Part shown: piece after piece, positions 49,653-57,135 of the stretch
Layout of the letters: every line of letters begins with the position of its first letter
How positions within the stretch are numbered: the stretch's first letter is position 1
Source: Streptomyces wuyuanensis
GTDB taxonomy: Bacteria; Actinomycetota; Actinomycetes; Streptomycetales; Streptomycetaceae
Direction: 5' to 3'
Assembly (NCBI RefSeq): GCF_900103455.1
Contig: NZ_FNHI01000013.1
Location: 124,001-188,000, forward strand
Length of the DNA stretch: 64,000 nt
Position numbers and translations under genes: made by a program
The notes under the pieces: model-generated
Database searches by the model: none
Told to the model about the DNA's origin: nothing
The model's input: the letters and a program-made list of their open reading frames with translations, nothing else

Positions 49653-50798
49653 TCAGCCCCCGGACGTGTCCAGCTCCGCATCCTCGCCCACACCTGCACA
49701 GTCGTACGGGTCCCTCAGCCAGCCGTCCGGCAGCACGACCCGGTTGTTCCCCGACGTACGCCCCCGCGGACCGTCCGCACCCGACGGCCACGGCTGATCC
49801 AGGTCCAGCATGCTCAGCTGAGCGCGCAGCTCGTCCAGCGACGACGTCACCGCGAGCCGCTTGCGCATCTCCGAACCGACCGCGAACCCCTTCAGGTACC
49901 ACGCCACGTGCTTACGGAAGTCGATCACGCCACGGGACTCGTCCCCGATCCACTCCCCCAGCAGCCGCGCATGGCGCACCATCACGTCCGCCACCTCACG
50001 CAACGATGGCCGCGCGTACTCCCCCGACCCCTCGAAGGCCCGGACAAGATCACCGAACAGCCACGGCCGGCCCAGACAGCCACGCCCCACGACCACCCCG
50101 TCGCAGCCCGTCTCCCGCATCATCCGCAGCGCGTCGTCCGCCGACCAGATGTCACCGTTCCCGAGCACCGGGATCTCCGGCACATGCTCCTTCAGCCGCG
50201 CGATCGCGTCCCAGTCCGCCGTGCCGCCGTAGTGCTGGGCCGCCGTACGCCCGTGCAGGGCGATCGCCGTGACGCCCTCGTCGACCGCGATCCGCCCCGC
50301 GTCCAGATACGTGATGTGGTCGTCGTCGATGCCCTTGCGCATCTTCATCGTCACCGGAAGACGCCCGGCGTTGCCGACGGCCTCGGCCAGGATCGCCCGC
50401 AGCAGATTCCGCTTGTACGGCAGCGCCGAGCCGCCGCCCTTGCGCGTCACCTTGGGCACCGGGCAGCCGAAGTTCAGATCGATGTGGTCGGCCAAGTCCT
50501 CGTCCACGATCATGCGGACCGCCTTGCCGACCGTGACCGGGTCCACCCCGTACAGCTGGATCGACCGCGGCGTCTCCGACGCGTCGAAGTGGATCAGCTG
50601 CATCGTCTTCTCATTGCGCTCGACCAGCGCCCGGGTCGTGATCATCTCGCTGACGAACAGCCCCTTGCCGCCACTGAACTCCCGGCAGAGGGTGCGGAAC
50701 GGCGCGTTCGTGATGCCGGCCATGGGCGCGAGCACCACCGGGGGCTGCACGGCGTGCGGGCCGATGGACAGCGTCGAGGGCTGAGCGAGCGTGGTCAT
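49653..50798 (-). CDS. dus: tRNA-dihydrouridine synthase (DusB-type)
   Basis: This 381-residue FMN-dependent enzyme reduces uridines in tRNA to dihydrouridine. The DUS barrel shows VVLAPMAGITNAPFR, HIDLNFGCPVPKVTRKGGGSAL with the catalytic Cys, PVTMKMRKG, IALHGRTAAQHYGG and VLGNGDIW...VVVGRGCLGRPWLF. A ~60-residue C-terminal extension is Gly/Asp-rich. ATG 50798 (MTTLAQPSTLSI) is favoured over 50828. It is divergent from the MFS gene. Confidence 0.93.
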   Translation of the reverse strand: MTTLAQPSTLSIGPHAVQPPVVLAPMAGITNAPFRTLCREFSGGKGLFVSEMITTRALVERNEKTMQLIHFDASETPRSIQLYGVDPVTVGKAVRMIVDEDLADHIDLNFGCPVPKVTRKGGGSALPYKRNLLRAILAEAVGNAGRLPVTMKMRKGIDDDHITYLDAGRIAVDEGVTAIALHGRTAAQHYGGTADWDAIARLKEHVPEIPVLGNGDIWSADDALRMMRETGCDGVVVGRGCLGRPWLFGDLVRAFEGSGEYARPSLREVADVMVRHARLLGEWIGDESRGVIDFRKHVAWYLKGFAVGSEMRKRLAVTSSLDELRAQLSMLDLDQPWPSGADGPRGRTSGNNRVVLPDGWLRDPYDCAGVGEDAELDTSGG

Positions 50799-50815
50799 TG
50801 GACCATTGTCGCGCA

Positions 50816-50844
50816 CTGTCAAGTTCATTAGTTAGACGTACTAT
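50816..50844 (+). promoter_or_regulatory. Promoter of the MFS gene (leaderless transcript)
   Basis: CTGTCA (50816-50821), a 17-bp spacer and TACTAT (50839-50844) form a good sigma-70 promoter ending 6 nt before ATG 50851. Transcription would start at the ATG, and no ribosome site is present, so a leaderless message is predicted. Confidence 0.65.
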
Positions 50845-50850
50845 GTACAA

Positions 50851-52329
50851 ATGTCCGTGTCCGAGATCACCGGCACCACTCAGACCCGGCCGAGCCAACG
50901 CCGACGGCTCCTCGTCCTGGCCATCTGCTGCATGAGCCTGCTGATCGTCAGCCTCGACACCACCGTCCTCAACGTGGCCCTCCCCTCCATGCGCAGGGAG
51001 TTCCACACCGGCGTCGCCGGAATGCAGTGGACCGTCGACGCCTACACCCTCGTCCTCGCCTCCCTGCTCATCCTCGCCGGCTCCACCGCCGACCGCATCG
51101 GCCGCCGCAAGGTCTTCAAAACCGGACTCGTCCTCTTCACCCTCGGCTCCGTCCTCTGCTCCCTCGCCCCCAACCTCGAGTCACTCGTCGCCTTCCGCAT
51201 GCTCCAGGCCATCGGCGGCTCCATGCTCAACCCCGTCGCCATGTCGATCATCACCAACACCTTCACCGACCCGCGCGAACGCGCCCGCGCCATCGGCGCC
51301 TGGGGCGCCGTCGTCGGCATATCCATGGCCGCCGGACCCGTCGTCGGCGGACTCCTCGTCGAAACCGTCGGCTGGCGCTCCATCTTCTGGATCAACGTCC
51401 CCGTCGGCCTCACCGCCCTCCTCCTCACCTGGCGCTACGTCCCCGAGTCCCGCGCCCCCAAGCCCCGCCGCGCCGACCCCGTCGGACAACTCCTCGTCAT
51501 CACCCTCCTCGGCAGCCTCACCTACGCGATCATCGAAGCGCCCACCACAGGCCCCGCCACCCTGCTCCCCTTCGCCGCCCTCGCCGCAGCCGCGCTCACC
51601 GCGCTCGTCCTCTACGAACCCCGGCGCCCCGAACCCCTCATCGACCTGTGCTTCTTCCGCTCCGCACCCTTCAGCGGCGCCACCGTCATCGCGATCAGCT
51701 CCTTCGCCGCACTCAGCGGATTCCTCTTCCTCAACACCCTCTACCTGCAGGACGTCCGCGGACTCACCGCCCTCCAGGCCGGCCTCTACATGCTCCCCAT
51801 GGCCGCCCTCACCTTCCTCTGCGCCCCGCTCTCCGGACGCCTCGTCGCCGGCCGCGGACCACGGCTGCCACTCATCGTCGCCGGCACCTCCATGGCAGCC
51901 TGCGGACTGCTCTTCGCCGCCTTCGAAGCCGAGACGTCCACACCACTGCTCTTCACCGGATACGTCCTCTTCGGCCTCGGCTTCGGCATGGTCAACGCGC
52001 CCATCACCAACACCGCCGTCTCCGGCATGCCCCGCTCCCAGGCCGGCGTCGCCGCGGCCGTCGCCTCCACCAGCCGCCAGACCGGCGCCACCCTCGGCGT
52101 CGCCGTCATCGGCTCCGTGCTCGCGGCGGGCACCGGCGCCGCCGGCCACGCCACCGGCTTCGTCGAGGCCGCCCGCCCCGCATGGTGGATCATCACGGCC
52201 TGCGCACTGACCGTCCTCGCCGTCGGCCTCGCCACCAGCGGCCGCTGGGCCCGGGAAACCGCCCGCCGCACGGCACAACGCCTCGAATCGGCGGACACAC
52301 ACCCCACCGCCGACGACAGCAGAGCCTGA
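50851..52329 (+). CDS. MFS transporter, DHA2 (14-helix) drug:H+ antiporter family
   Basis: This 492-residue membrane protein has the 14-helix DHA2 architecture of multidrug or antibiotic exporters. Motif A is GSTADRIGRRKVF, motif C lies in ISMAAGPVVGG, and SLDTTVLNVALPSM sits in helix 1. Cargo cannot be told. Its leaderless promoter contains no recognised operator other than a weak TAGT...ACTA symmetry. It is followed by a decayed Uma2-family remnant. Confidence 0.9.
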   Translation: MSVSEITGTTQTRPSQRRRLLVLAICCMSLLIVSLDTTVLNVALPSMRREFHTGVAGMQWTVDAYTLVLASLLILAGSTADRIGRRKVFKTGLVLFTLGSVLCSLAPNLESLVAFRMLQAIGGSMLNPVAMSIITNTFTDPRERARAIGAWGAVVGISMAAGPVVGGLLVETVGWRSIFWINVPVGLTALLLTWRYVPESRAPKPRRADPVGQLLVITLLGSLTYAIIEAPTTGPATLLPFAALAAAALTALVLYEPRRPEPLIDLCFFRSAPFSGATVIAISSFAALSGFLFLNTLYLQDVRGLTALQAGLYMLPMAALTFLCAPLSGRLVAGRGPRLPLIVAGTSMAACGLLFAAFEAETSTPLLFTGYVLFGLGFGMVNAPITNTAVSGMPRSQAGVAAAVASTSRQTGATLGVAVIGSVLAAGTGAAGHATGFVEAARPAWWIITACALTVLAVGLATSGRWARETARRTAQRLESADTHPTADDSRA

Positions 52330-52346
52330 ACCCGGGCCGCGCCCGC

Positions 52347-52652
52347 TATCCACACCGTCGCCCGGTACGTCGACGGCGAGGCGCTCTCCTTCGTCTGCGA
52401 GCTGACCTCGGCCTCGGCACGCCTCGTGGGCTGGCAGGACAAGGTCCCCGTGTACGGCAGGACCGGCCTGCCCGTGTACCTCCTGCTGGACGTGCGGGAA
52501 ATGACGGCCACGGTGTTCTGAGGGCCTCGGCCAAGGGCTACCTGGCCCGGCGGACCGTCCCGTTCGGCGGAAGGCCGGAGATCCCCGGCCCGTTCCGCTG
52601 CGAGCTCGACACCGGGGCGTTCGAGATCCCCGCCGACGTCACGGACGGCTGA
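52347..52652 (+). pseudogene. Uma2-family protein remnant
   Basis: Two frames together spell the C-terminal half of an Uma2 (DUF820) protein: FVCELTSASARLVGWQDKV, YGRTGLPVYLLLDVREMTAT then TGA at about 52519; the next frame continues SAKGYLARRTVPFGGRPEIP and FRCELDTGAFEIP to TGA 52650-52652. The N-terminal catalytic part of this PD-(D/E)XK-fold family is missing and a frameshift splits the rest. It is a broken gene. Confidence 0.7.
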
Positions 52653-52654
52653 CC

Positions 52655-52900
52655 TCAGGTCTCTTCACACGTGCGGGCCCGCGCACCCTCCCGGGTCCTC
52701 GACCTCGACGCGGCCCGCCCGGGATGGCGGCGGACGTACTCCGCCTCCAGGGCGGACATCCGGGAGGTGTGCGTCCGCAGAGCGTCGTCGGAGCCGTACA
52801 GCAGGGTCTCGTGGCGGGTGCGATGGATGGCCTCCAGCTCCTTGAGCAGCTGCATGTCCTCCAGACGCTCCGGCGGCACTCCGCGGTCCTGCTCGGCCAT
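52655..52900 (-). CDS. DUF6158 small protein
   Basis: This 81-residue protein starts at ATG 52900 with GGAGG upstream. GVPPERLEDMQLLKELEAIH, RHETLLYGSDDALRTH and ALEAEYVRRHPGR match a helical family I know as DUF6158. It has no catalytic motif and no signal peptide. The gene order beside DUF6243 is kept in Streptomyces. Confidence 0.75.
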   Translation of the reverse strand: MAEQDRGVPPERLEDMQLLKELEAIHRTRHETLLYGSDDALRTHTSRMSALEAEYVRRHPGRAASRSRTREGARARTCEET

Positions 52901-52966
52901 GACACACACCTCCGGTAGGTACGCCCCTTCCATCATGGCCCCGGATCGGACGACCGCATCCGAAGA

Positions 52967-53008
52967 CGAAGGGCCCGGATCACCGAGAGGGGTGATCCGG
53001 GCCCTTCG
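52967..53008 (-). terminator. Terminator of the DUF6243 gene
   Basis: A perfect 18-bp stem (arms 52967-52984 and 52991-53008, loop GAGAGG) starts 13 nt after the stop of the DUF6243 gene on its strand. It is a strong intrinsic terminator without a T-tract, separating it from DUF6158. Confidence 0.8.
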
Positions 53009-53021
53009 ACGTGAGAGGGCG

Positions 53022-53234
53022 TCAGCTCTGCGTTCGGCCCGCGTCCTGCGTCTCGCCGTGCGCCTCCTCGGCGCCCTGGGTGCGCTCGCGCATCTTGCGC
53101 AGGAGCTCCTGCTTCTGGTCGGCGGCCGTCCGGCGGTCTGCCTGGCTCGCCGGCCCGTTGCCCTGCTGGTCGGCGCGGGACAGCTTTCTGCGCTGCCCTC
53201 CGACGCCGAGGAGGTTGTTACGGCCCTTGGCCAC
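53022..53234 (-). CDS. DUF6243 small protein
   Basis: This 70-residue basic protein begins MAKGRNNLLGVGGQRRKLSR and continues ADRRTAADQKQELLRKMRER. The family, DUF6243, is confined to actinobacteria and has no known function. GTG 53234 follows GGGAG. A dedicated terminator follows, so it is probably a monocistronic and strongly expressed gene. Confidence 0.82.
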   Translation of the reverse strand: MAKGRNNLLGVGGQRRKLSRADQQGNGPASQADRRTAADQKQELLRKMRERTQGAEEAHGETQDAGRTQS

Positions 53235-53417
53235 GGGGTTCTCCCATCGTGGTGAGAAGTGATCCGGATGTCAGCTGGTGGGGGCGGGACGTGGCCGCCG
53301 CACTCTCACTCGTAGATCTGGAAGAAGGAGGACATGCGGGCGACGGTACCCGTCGGGGGCGTGGCGAACACCTGGTTTTCCGGCCTGCTCCGGCGCGTCG
53401 TGCATCCTTGCCATCCG

Positions 53418-53455
53418 ATGACGAATGACAGATATTGAAATCTGTCATTCGTCAT
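53418..53455 (+). promoter_or_regulatory. 38-bp palindromic operator before the aldo/keto reductase
   Basis: ATGACGAATGACAGAT and its exact complement ATCTGTCATTCGTCAT face each other around 6 bases (ATTGAA): 16-bp perfect arms, 50 bp upstream of ATG 53505. A TAGTTG just downstream could be a -10. Its length suits a TetR-family dimer pair, and the TetR gene is two genes into the same operon. Confidence 0.65.
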
Positions 53456-53504
53456 GCCATAGTTGTCAGCGGTAGCGCACTCTCTCCCCCGAGGAGCCCT
53501 TTCC

Positions 53505-54542
53505 ATGACCTCCCCCAACTCCCCCGTGTCCCGCCCCGTCCCGACCCGCCCGCTCGGCGCCACCGGCCCCCGTGTCTCCGCGATCGGGCTGGGCGCCATG
53601 GGCATGTCGGCGCTGTACGGCGACTCCGACCGGTCGGAGTCGATCGCGACCATCCACGCCGCCCTCGACGCCGGAGTCACCCTCATCGACACGGGCGACT
53701 TCTACGGCATGGGCCACAACGAGATGCTGATCGGCGAGGCACTGCGTGCCGCGCCCGCGGCGGACCGTGAGAAGTCGCTGGTCAGCGTGAAGTTCGGGGC
53801 GCTGCGCGACCCGGACGGCGGCTGGTCCGGCTATGACGGCCGCCCCGCCGCGGTGAAGAACTTCGCGGCGTACTCCCTCCAGCGGCTGGGCACCGACCAC
53901 ATCGACGTCTACCGGATCGCCCGGGTCGACCCTGACGTGCCGGTGGAGGAGACGGTCGGCGCGATCGCCGAGCTGGTCGAGGCGGGTCACGTCCGGCACA
54001 TCGGCCTCTCCGAGGTGGGTGCGGAGACGCTGCGCCGCGCGGCTTCGGTCGCCCCCATCGCCGATCTGCAGATCGAGTACTCGCTGATCTCCCGCGGTAT
54101 CGAGGACGCGATCCTGCCGACGGCGCGGGAGCTGGGCGTCGGTGTCACGGCGTACGGTGTGCTGTCCCGCGGGCTGATCTCCGGGCACTTCAGCGGTGAC
54201 CGGAAGCTGGCCGCCAATGACTTCCGCGGTATGAGCCCTCGCTTCCAGGGCGACAACCTGCGCCACAACCTCGAGCTCGTCGAGCAGCTGCGCAAGATCG
54301 CAGAGCAGAAGGGCGTCTCGGTCGCCCAGTTGGCGATCGCGTGGGTGCTGTCGCGCGGCGAGGACGTCGTTCCGCTGGTGGGTGCCCGGCGCAGGGACCG
54401 GCTGGCGGAGGCGCTGGCGGCGCTGGACGTGACGTTCGGCGAGGATGAGCTCGCGGCGATCGAGCGTGCCGTTCCGCGCGGCGCCGCGGCGGGTGAGCGT
54501 TACCCGGCGGCGCAGATGGCGCATCTCGACAGCGAGCACTGA
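53505..54542 (+). CDS. Aldo/keto reductase
   Basis: This 345-residue AKR barrel protein reduces carbonyls with NADPH. ATG 53505 has GAGGAG upstream. D62, Y67 (IDTGDFYGMG) and K96 (SVKFG) are the tetrad residues. The usual fourth residue His is Ala139 (IARVDPDVPVEE), a known variant of this subfamily that may favour different substrates. NADPH-binding elements IGLSEVGAETLRRA and GVSVAQLAIAWVLSRGEDVVPL are present. It is in an apparent operon with tetR. Confidence 0.88.
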   Translation: MTSPNSPVSRPVPTRPLGATGPRVSAIGLGAMGMSALYGDSDRSESIATIHAALDAGVTLIDTGDFYGMGHNEMLIGEALRAAPAADREKSLVSVKFGALRDPDGGWSGYDGRPAAVKNFAAYSLQRLGTDHIDVYRIARVDPDVPVEETVGAIAELVEAGHVRHIGLSEVGAETLRRAASVAPIADLQIEYSLISRGIEDAILPTARELGVGVTAYGVLSRGLISGHFSGDRKLAANDFRGMSPRFQGDNLRHNLELVEQLRKIAEQKGVSVAQLAIAWVLSRGEDVVPLVGARRRDRLAEALAALDVTFGEDELAAIERAVPRGAAAGERYPAAQMAHLDSEH

Positions 54543-54727
54543 GGTGTCGCGGCGCATGGCCGGAGCGGGGTGCGGCCGGGGCCGGCCGGCGGGGTCCTGG
54601 CCGGCCGGCCCCGGTCGGCCCGCTTCCGTCTGCCGCCGCTCCTCTGGCGGCCGTCCCGGGCCGGCCGGCCGGCCCGCTGCTGCCGGCGATCCCGGCCGTG
54701 TCGGTGGGGAAGGGTAACGTCGGTGCC

Positions 54728-55315
54728 ATGTCCAGCACGGAGACCCTGACCGCCGACCGCATCCTCGAGGCGACCGAGGAGGTGCTGCGCCGGTTCGGCC
54801 CGTCCAAGGCGACGGTCGTGGACGTGGCGCGCGTCCTCGGGGTGAGTCACGGCAGTGTGTACCGGCATTTCCGTACGAAGGCGGCGCTGCGTGAGGCGGT
54901 GACGGCTCGTTGGCTGGGCCGTACCGAGGAGTTGCTGTCGGAGATCACGGAGGGGCCTGCCGGTTCGGCGGAGGAGAAGCTGCGGGCGTGGCTGTCGCGT
55001 CTGTTCGAGGCGAAGCGTCACAAGGCGGGTGACGATCCGGAGTTGTTCGCCACGTACGCGGTGCTGATCACCGAGGCCAGTGGTGTGGTGGACGAGCATT
55101 TGGTGGTGCTGGTCAGTCAGTTGACGCGGATCGTCGAAGAGGGTGTGCGCGGCGGGGAGTTCGAGGCTGCGTCGCCGGTGTCGGCGGCGCAGGCGGTGTT
55201 CGACGCGACGGCGCGTTTCCACGATCCGGTGTTCGCGCCGGAGTGGCGGAGGCCGTCGATCGACGACGAGTTCCGTGCGGTGTGCGAGTTGCTGCTGCGT
55301 GGGCTGCGGGCGTGA
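54728..55315 (+). CDS. TetR-family transcriptional regulator
   Basis: This 195-residue repressor has its HTH at about 10-60 (RILEATEEVLRRFG, VVDVARVLGVSHGSVYRHFR), then a C-terminal ligand-binding helical domain. ATG 54728 is the best start; GGAAGGG lies 12 nt away. It follows the aldo/keto reductase on the same strand, and the 38-bp palindrome before that gene is the obvious candidate operator, giving negative autoregulation. The inducer is unknown, plausibly a reactive carbonyl. Confidence 0.9.
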   Translation: MSSTETLTADRILEATEEVLRRFGPSKATVVDVARVLGVSHGSVYRHFRTKAALREAVTARWLGRTEELLSEITEGPAGSAEEKLRAWLSRLFEAKRHKAGDDPELFATYAVLITEASGVVDEHLVVLVSQLTRIVEEGVRGGEFEAASPVSAAQAVFDATARFHDPVFAPEWRRPSIDDEFRAVCELLLRGLRA

Positions 55316-55362
55316 TGGTTCCGTCCCGGCCGGGCTGAGCGGTGGAGCCTGGGGGTGGGGTG

Positions 55363-55581
55363 TCAGTCGTTCCGGGTGCGGTTGCCGGGGTCGACGGTGG
55401 CCTGGTGGGCGTCGGCGAGGTGTTCCTCGGCCTTGAGCCAGGGCAGGAATTGGGCGCCCTTGCGCCAGCCGCAGGTGTCGCAGGTCAGTGTCTTCTGTAC
55501 GCCTGTTTTCCGGACGCGGACGGTGTGTTCGCGTCCGTGCTGGTCCCATCTGCTGACCTTGCTGCTGGTGATGGACGGCAT
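55363..55581 (-). CDS. Small CxxC protein, unknown function
   Basis: This 72-residue protein has VQKTLTCDTCGWRKGAQFLP, a CxxC knuckle, then EEHLADAHQ, which supplies possible His ligands for zinc. It starts MPSITSSKVSRWDQHG at 55581. The sequence looks conserved and real (coding-type third positions). No function was recognised. Confidence 0.65.
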   Translation of the reverse strand: MPSITSSKVSRWDQHGREHTVRVRKTGVQKTLTCDTCGWRKGAQFLPWLKAEEHLADAHQATVDPGNRTRND

Positions 55582-55628
55582 GGCGTGCCTCCGCTGCCGG
55601 CGGTCGACGAGTGGGCCCAGTGTGCACG

Positions 55629-55664
55629 AAGGCCCCCGGTTCCGTACCCGGAACCGGGGGCCTT
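55629..55664 (-). terminator. Terminator of glyS
   Basis: A perfect 15-bp stem (arms 55629-55643 and 55650-55664, 6-nt loop) begins 22 nt after the glyS stop on its strand, followed by CGTGCACA. It separates glyS from the small CxxC gene. Confidence 0.75.
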
Positions 55665-55686
55665 GTTGCGGTCGTGACGGTGAGCG

Positions 55687-57069
55687 TCAGCAGCCGAGGA
55701 GGCGGGTGGCGAGGTAGCCCTGGATCTGGTCCAGGGAGACGCGCTCCTGCTTCATGGTGTCGCGCTCGCGGACGGTGACGGCGTTGTCGTCGAGGGTGTC
55801 GAAGTCGACGGTGACGCAGTAGGGGGTGCCGATCTCGTCCTGGCGGCGGTAGCGGCGGCCGATGGCGCCGGCGTCGTCGAACTCGATGTTCCAGTTCTGC
55901 CGGAGGTCGGCGGCGAGGCCCTTGGCCTTCGGGGAGAGCTGCGCGTTGCGGGACAGCGGCAGGACCGCGACCTTGACCGGGGCGAGGCGGTGGTCGAGGC
56001 GCAGGACGGTGCGCTTCTCCATGACGCCCTTGGCGTTGGGGGCTTCGTCCTCGTTGTAGCCGTCGAGGAGGAAGGCGAGCATGGTGCGGCCGACGCCGGC
56101 GGCGGGCTCGATGACGTACGGCGTCCAGCGTTCGCCGGCTTCCTGGTCGAAGTACGTCAGGTCGGTGCCGGAGGCCTTGGAGTGGGCGCCCAGGTCGTAG
56201 TCGGTGCGGTTGGCGACGCCTTCGAGCTCGCCCCACTCGCTGCCGCCGAACTGGAAGCGGTACTCGATGTCGGCGGTGCGCTTGGAGTAGTGGGAGAGCT
56301 TCTCCTTGGGGTGCTCGTACCAGCGCATGTTCTCCTCACGGAGACCCAGGCCGGTGTACCAGTTCCAGCGCTGCTCCATCCAGTACTCGTGCCACTTCTC
56401 GTCCTCGCCGGGCTTGACGAAGAACTCCATCTCCATCTGCTCGAATTCGCGGGTGCGGAAGATGAAGTTGCCGGGGGTGATCTCGTTGCGGAAGGACTTG
56501 CCGACCTGGGCGATGCCGAAGGGCGGCTTCTTGCGCGAGGTCTGCTGGACCTGGGCGAAGTTGGTGAAGATGCCCTGGGCGGTTTCGGGGCGCAGGTAGG
56601 CGATGGAGCCGGAGTCCTGGGTGGGGCCGAGGTGGGTGGCGAGGAGGCCGGAGAACTGCTTGGGCTCGGTGAACTGGCCCTTGGTGCCGCAGTGGGGGCA
56701 GTTGATGTCGGCCAGGCCGTTGGCGGGGGCGTGGCCGTGCTTCTCCTCGTATGCCTCTTCGAGGTGGTCGGCGCGGTAGCGCTTGTGGCAGGAGGTGCAC
56801 TCGGTGAGCGGGTCGGTGAAGGTGGCGACGTGGCCGGAGGCCTCCCAGACCTCGGTCGCCAGGATCACCGACGAGTCGATTCCGACGACGTCCTCGCGCG
56901 AGGTGACCATGTAGCGCCACCACTGGCGCTTGATGTTCTCCTTGAGCTCGGTACCCAGCGGCCCGTAGTCCCAGGCGGCGCGCTGGCCACCGTAGATCTC
57001 GCTGCTGGGGTAGACGAACCCACGGCGCTTGCTCAGGTTGACGATCGTGTCGATCTTGTCGGCGGCCAC
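55687..57069 (-). CDS. glyS: Glycyl-tRNA synthetase (dimeric, class II)
   Basis: This 460-residue enzyme charges tRNA-Gly. It is the single-chain, dimeric alpha2 type. Class II motifs are visible: YGPLGTELKENIKRQWW (motif 1 region), FRNEITPGNFIFRTREFEQMEMEF (motif 2) and GVGRTMLAFLLDGY (motif 3). Cys pairs CTSCHKR and NCPHCGTKG could hold zinc. The anticodon-binding domain follows (VKVAVLPLSRN). The start MAADKIDTIVNLSKR is standard. Confidence 0.96.
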   Translation of the reverse strand: MAADKIDTIVNLSKRRGFVYPSSEIYGGQRAAWDYGPLGTELKENIKRQWWRYMVTSREDVVGIDSSVILATEVWEASGHVATFTDPLTECTSCHKRYRADHLEEAYEEKHGHAPANGLADINCPHCGTKGQFTEPKQFSGLLATHLGPTQDSGSIAYLRPETAQGIFTNFAQVQQTSRKKPPFGIAQVGKSFRNEITPGNFIFRTREFEQMEMEFFVKPGEDEKWHEYWMEQRWNWYTGLGLREENMRWYEHPKEKLSHYSKRTADIEYRFQFGGSEWGELEGVANRTDYDLGAHSKASGTDLTYFDQEAGERWTPYVIEPAAGVGRTMLAFLLDGYNEDEAPNAKGVMEKRTVLRLDHRLAPVKVAVLPLSRNAQLSPKAKGLAADLRQNWNIEFDDAGAIGRRYRRQDEIGTPYCVTVDFDTLDDNAVTVRERDTMKQERVSLDQIQGYLATRLLGC

Positions 57070-57135
57070 GGTGCTCTCTTCATTACGACGACGAAGTGCG
57101 AATGCTTCAGATTACCGGCGCTCGTACCCCCTGTA

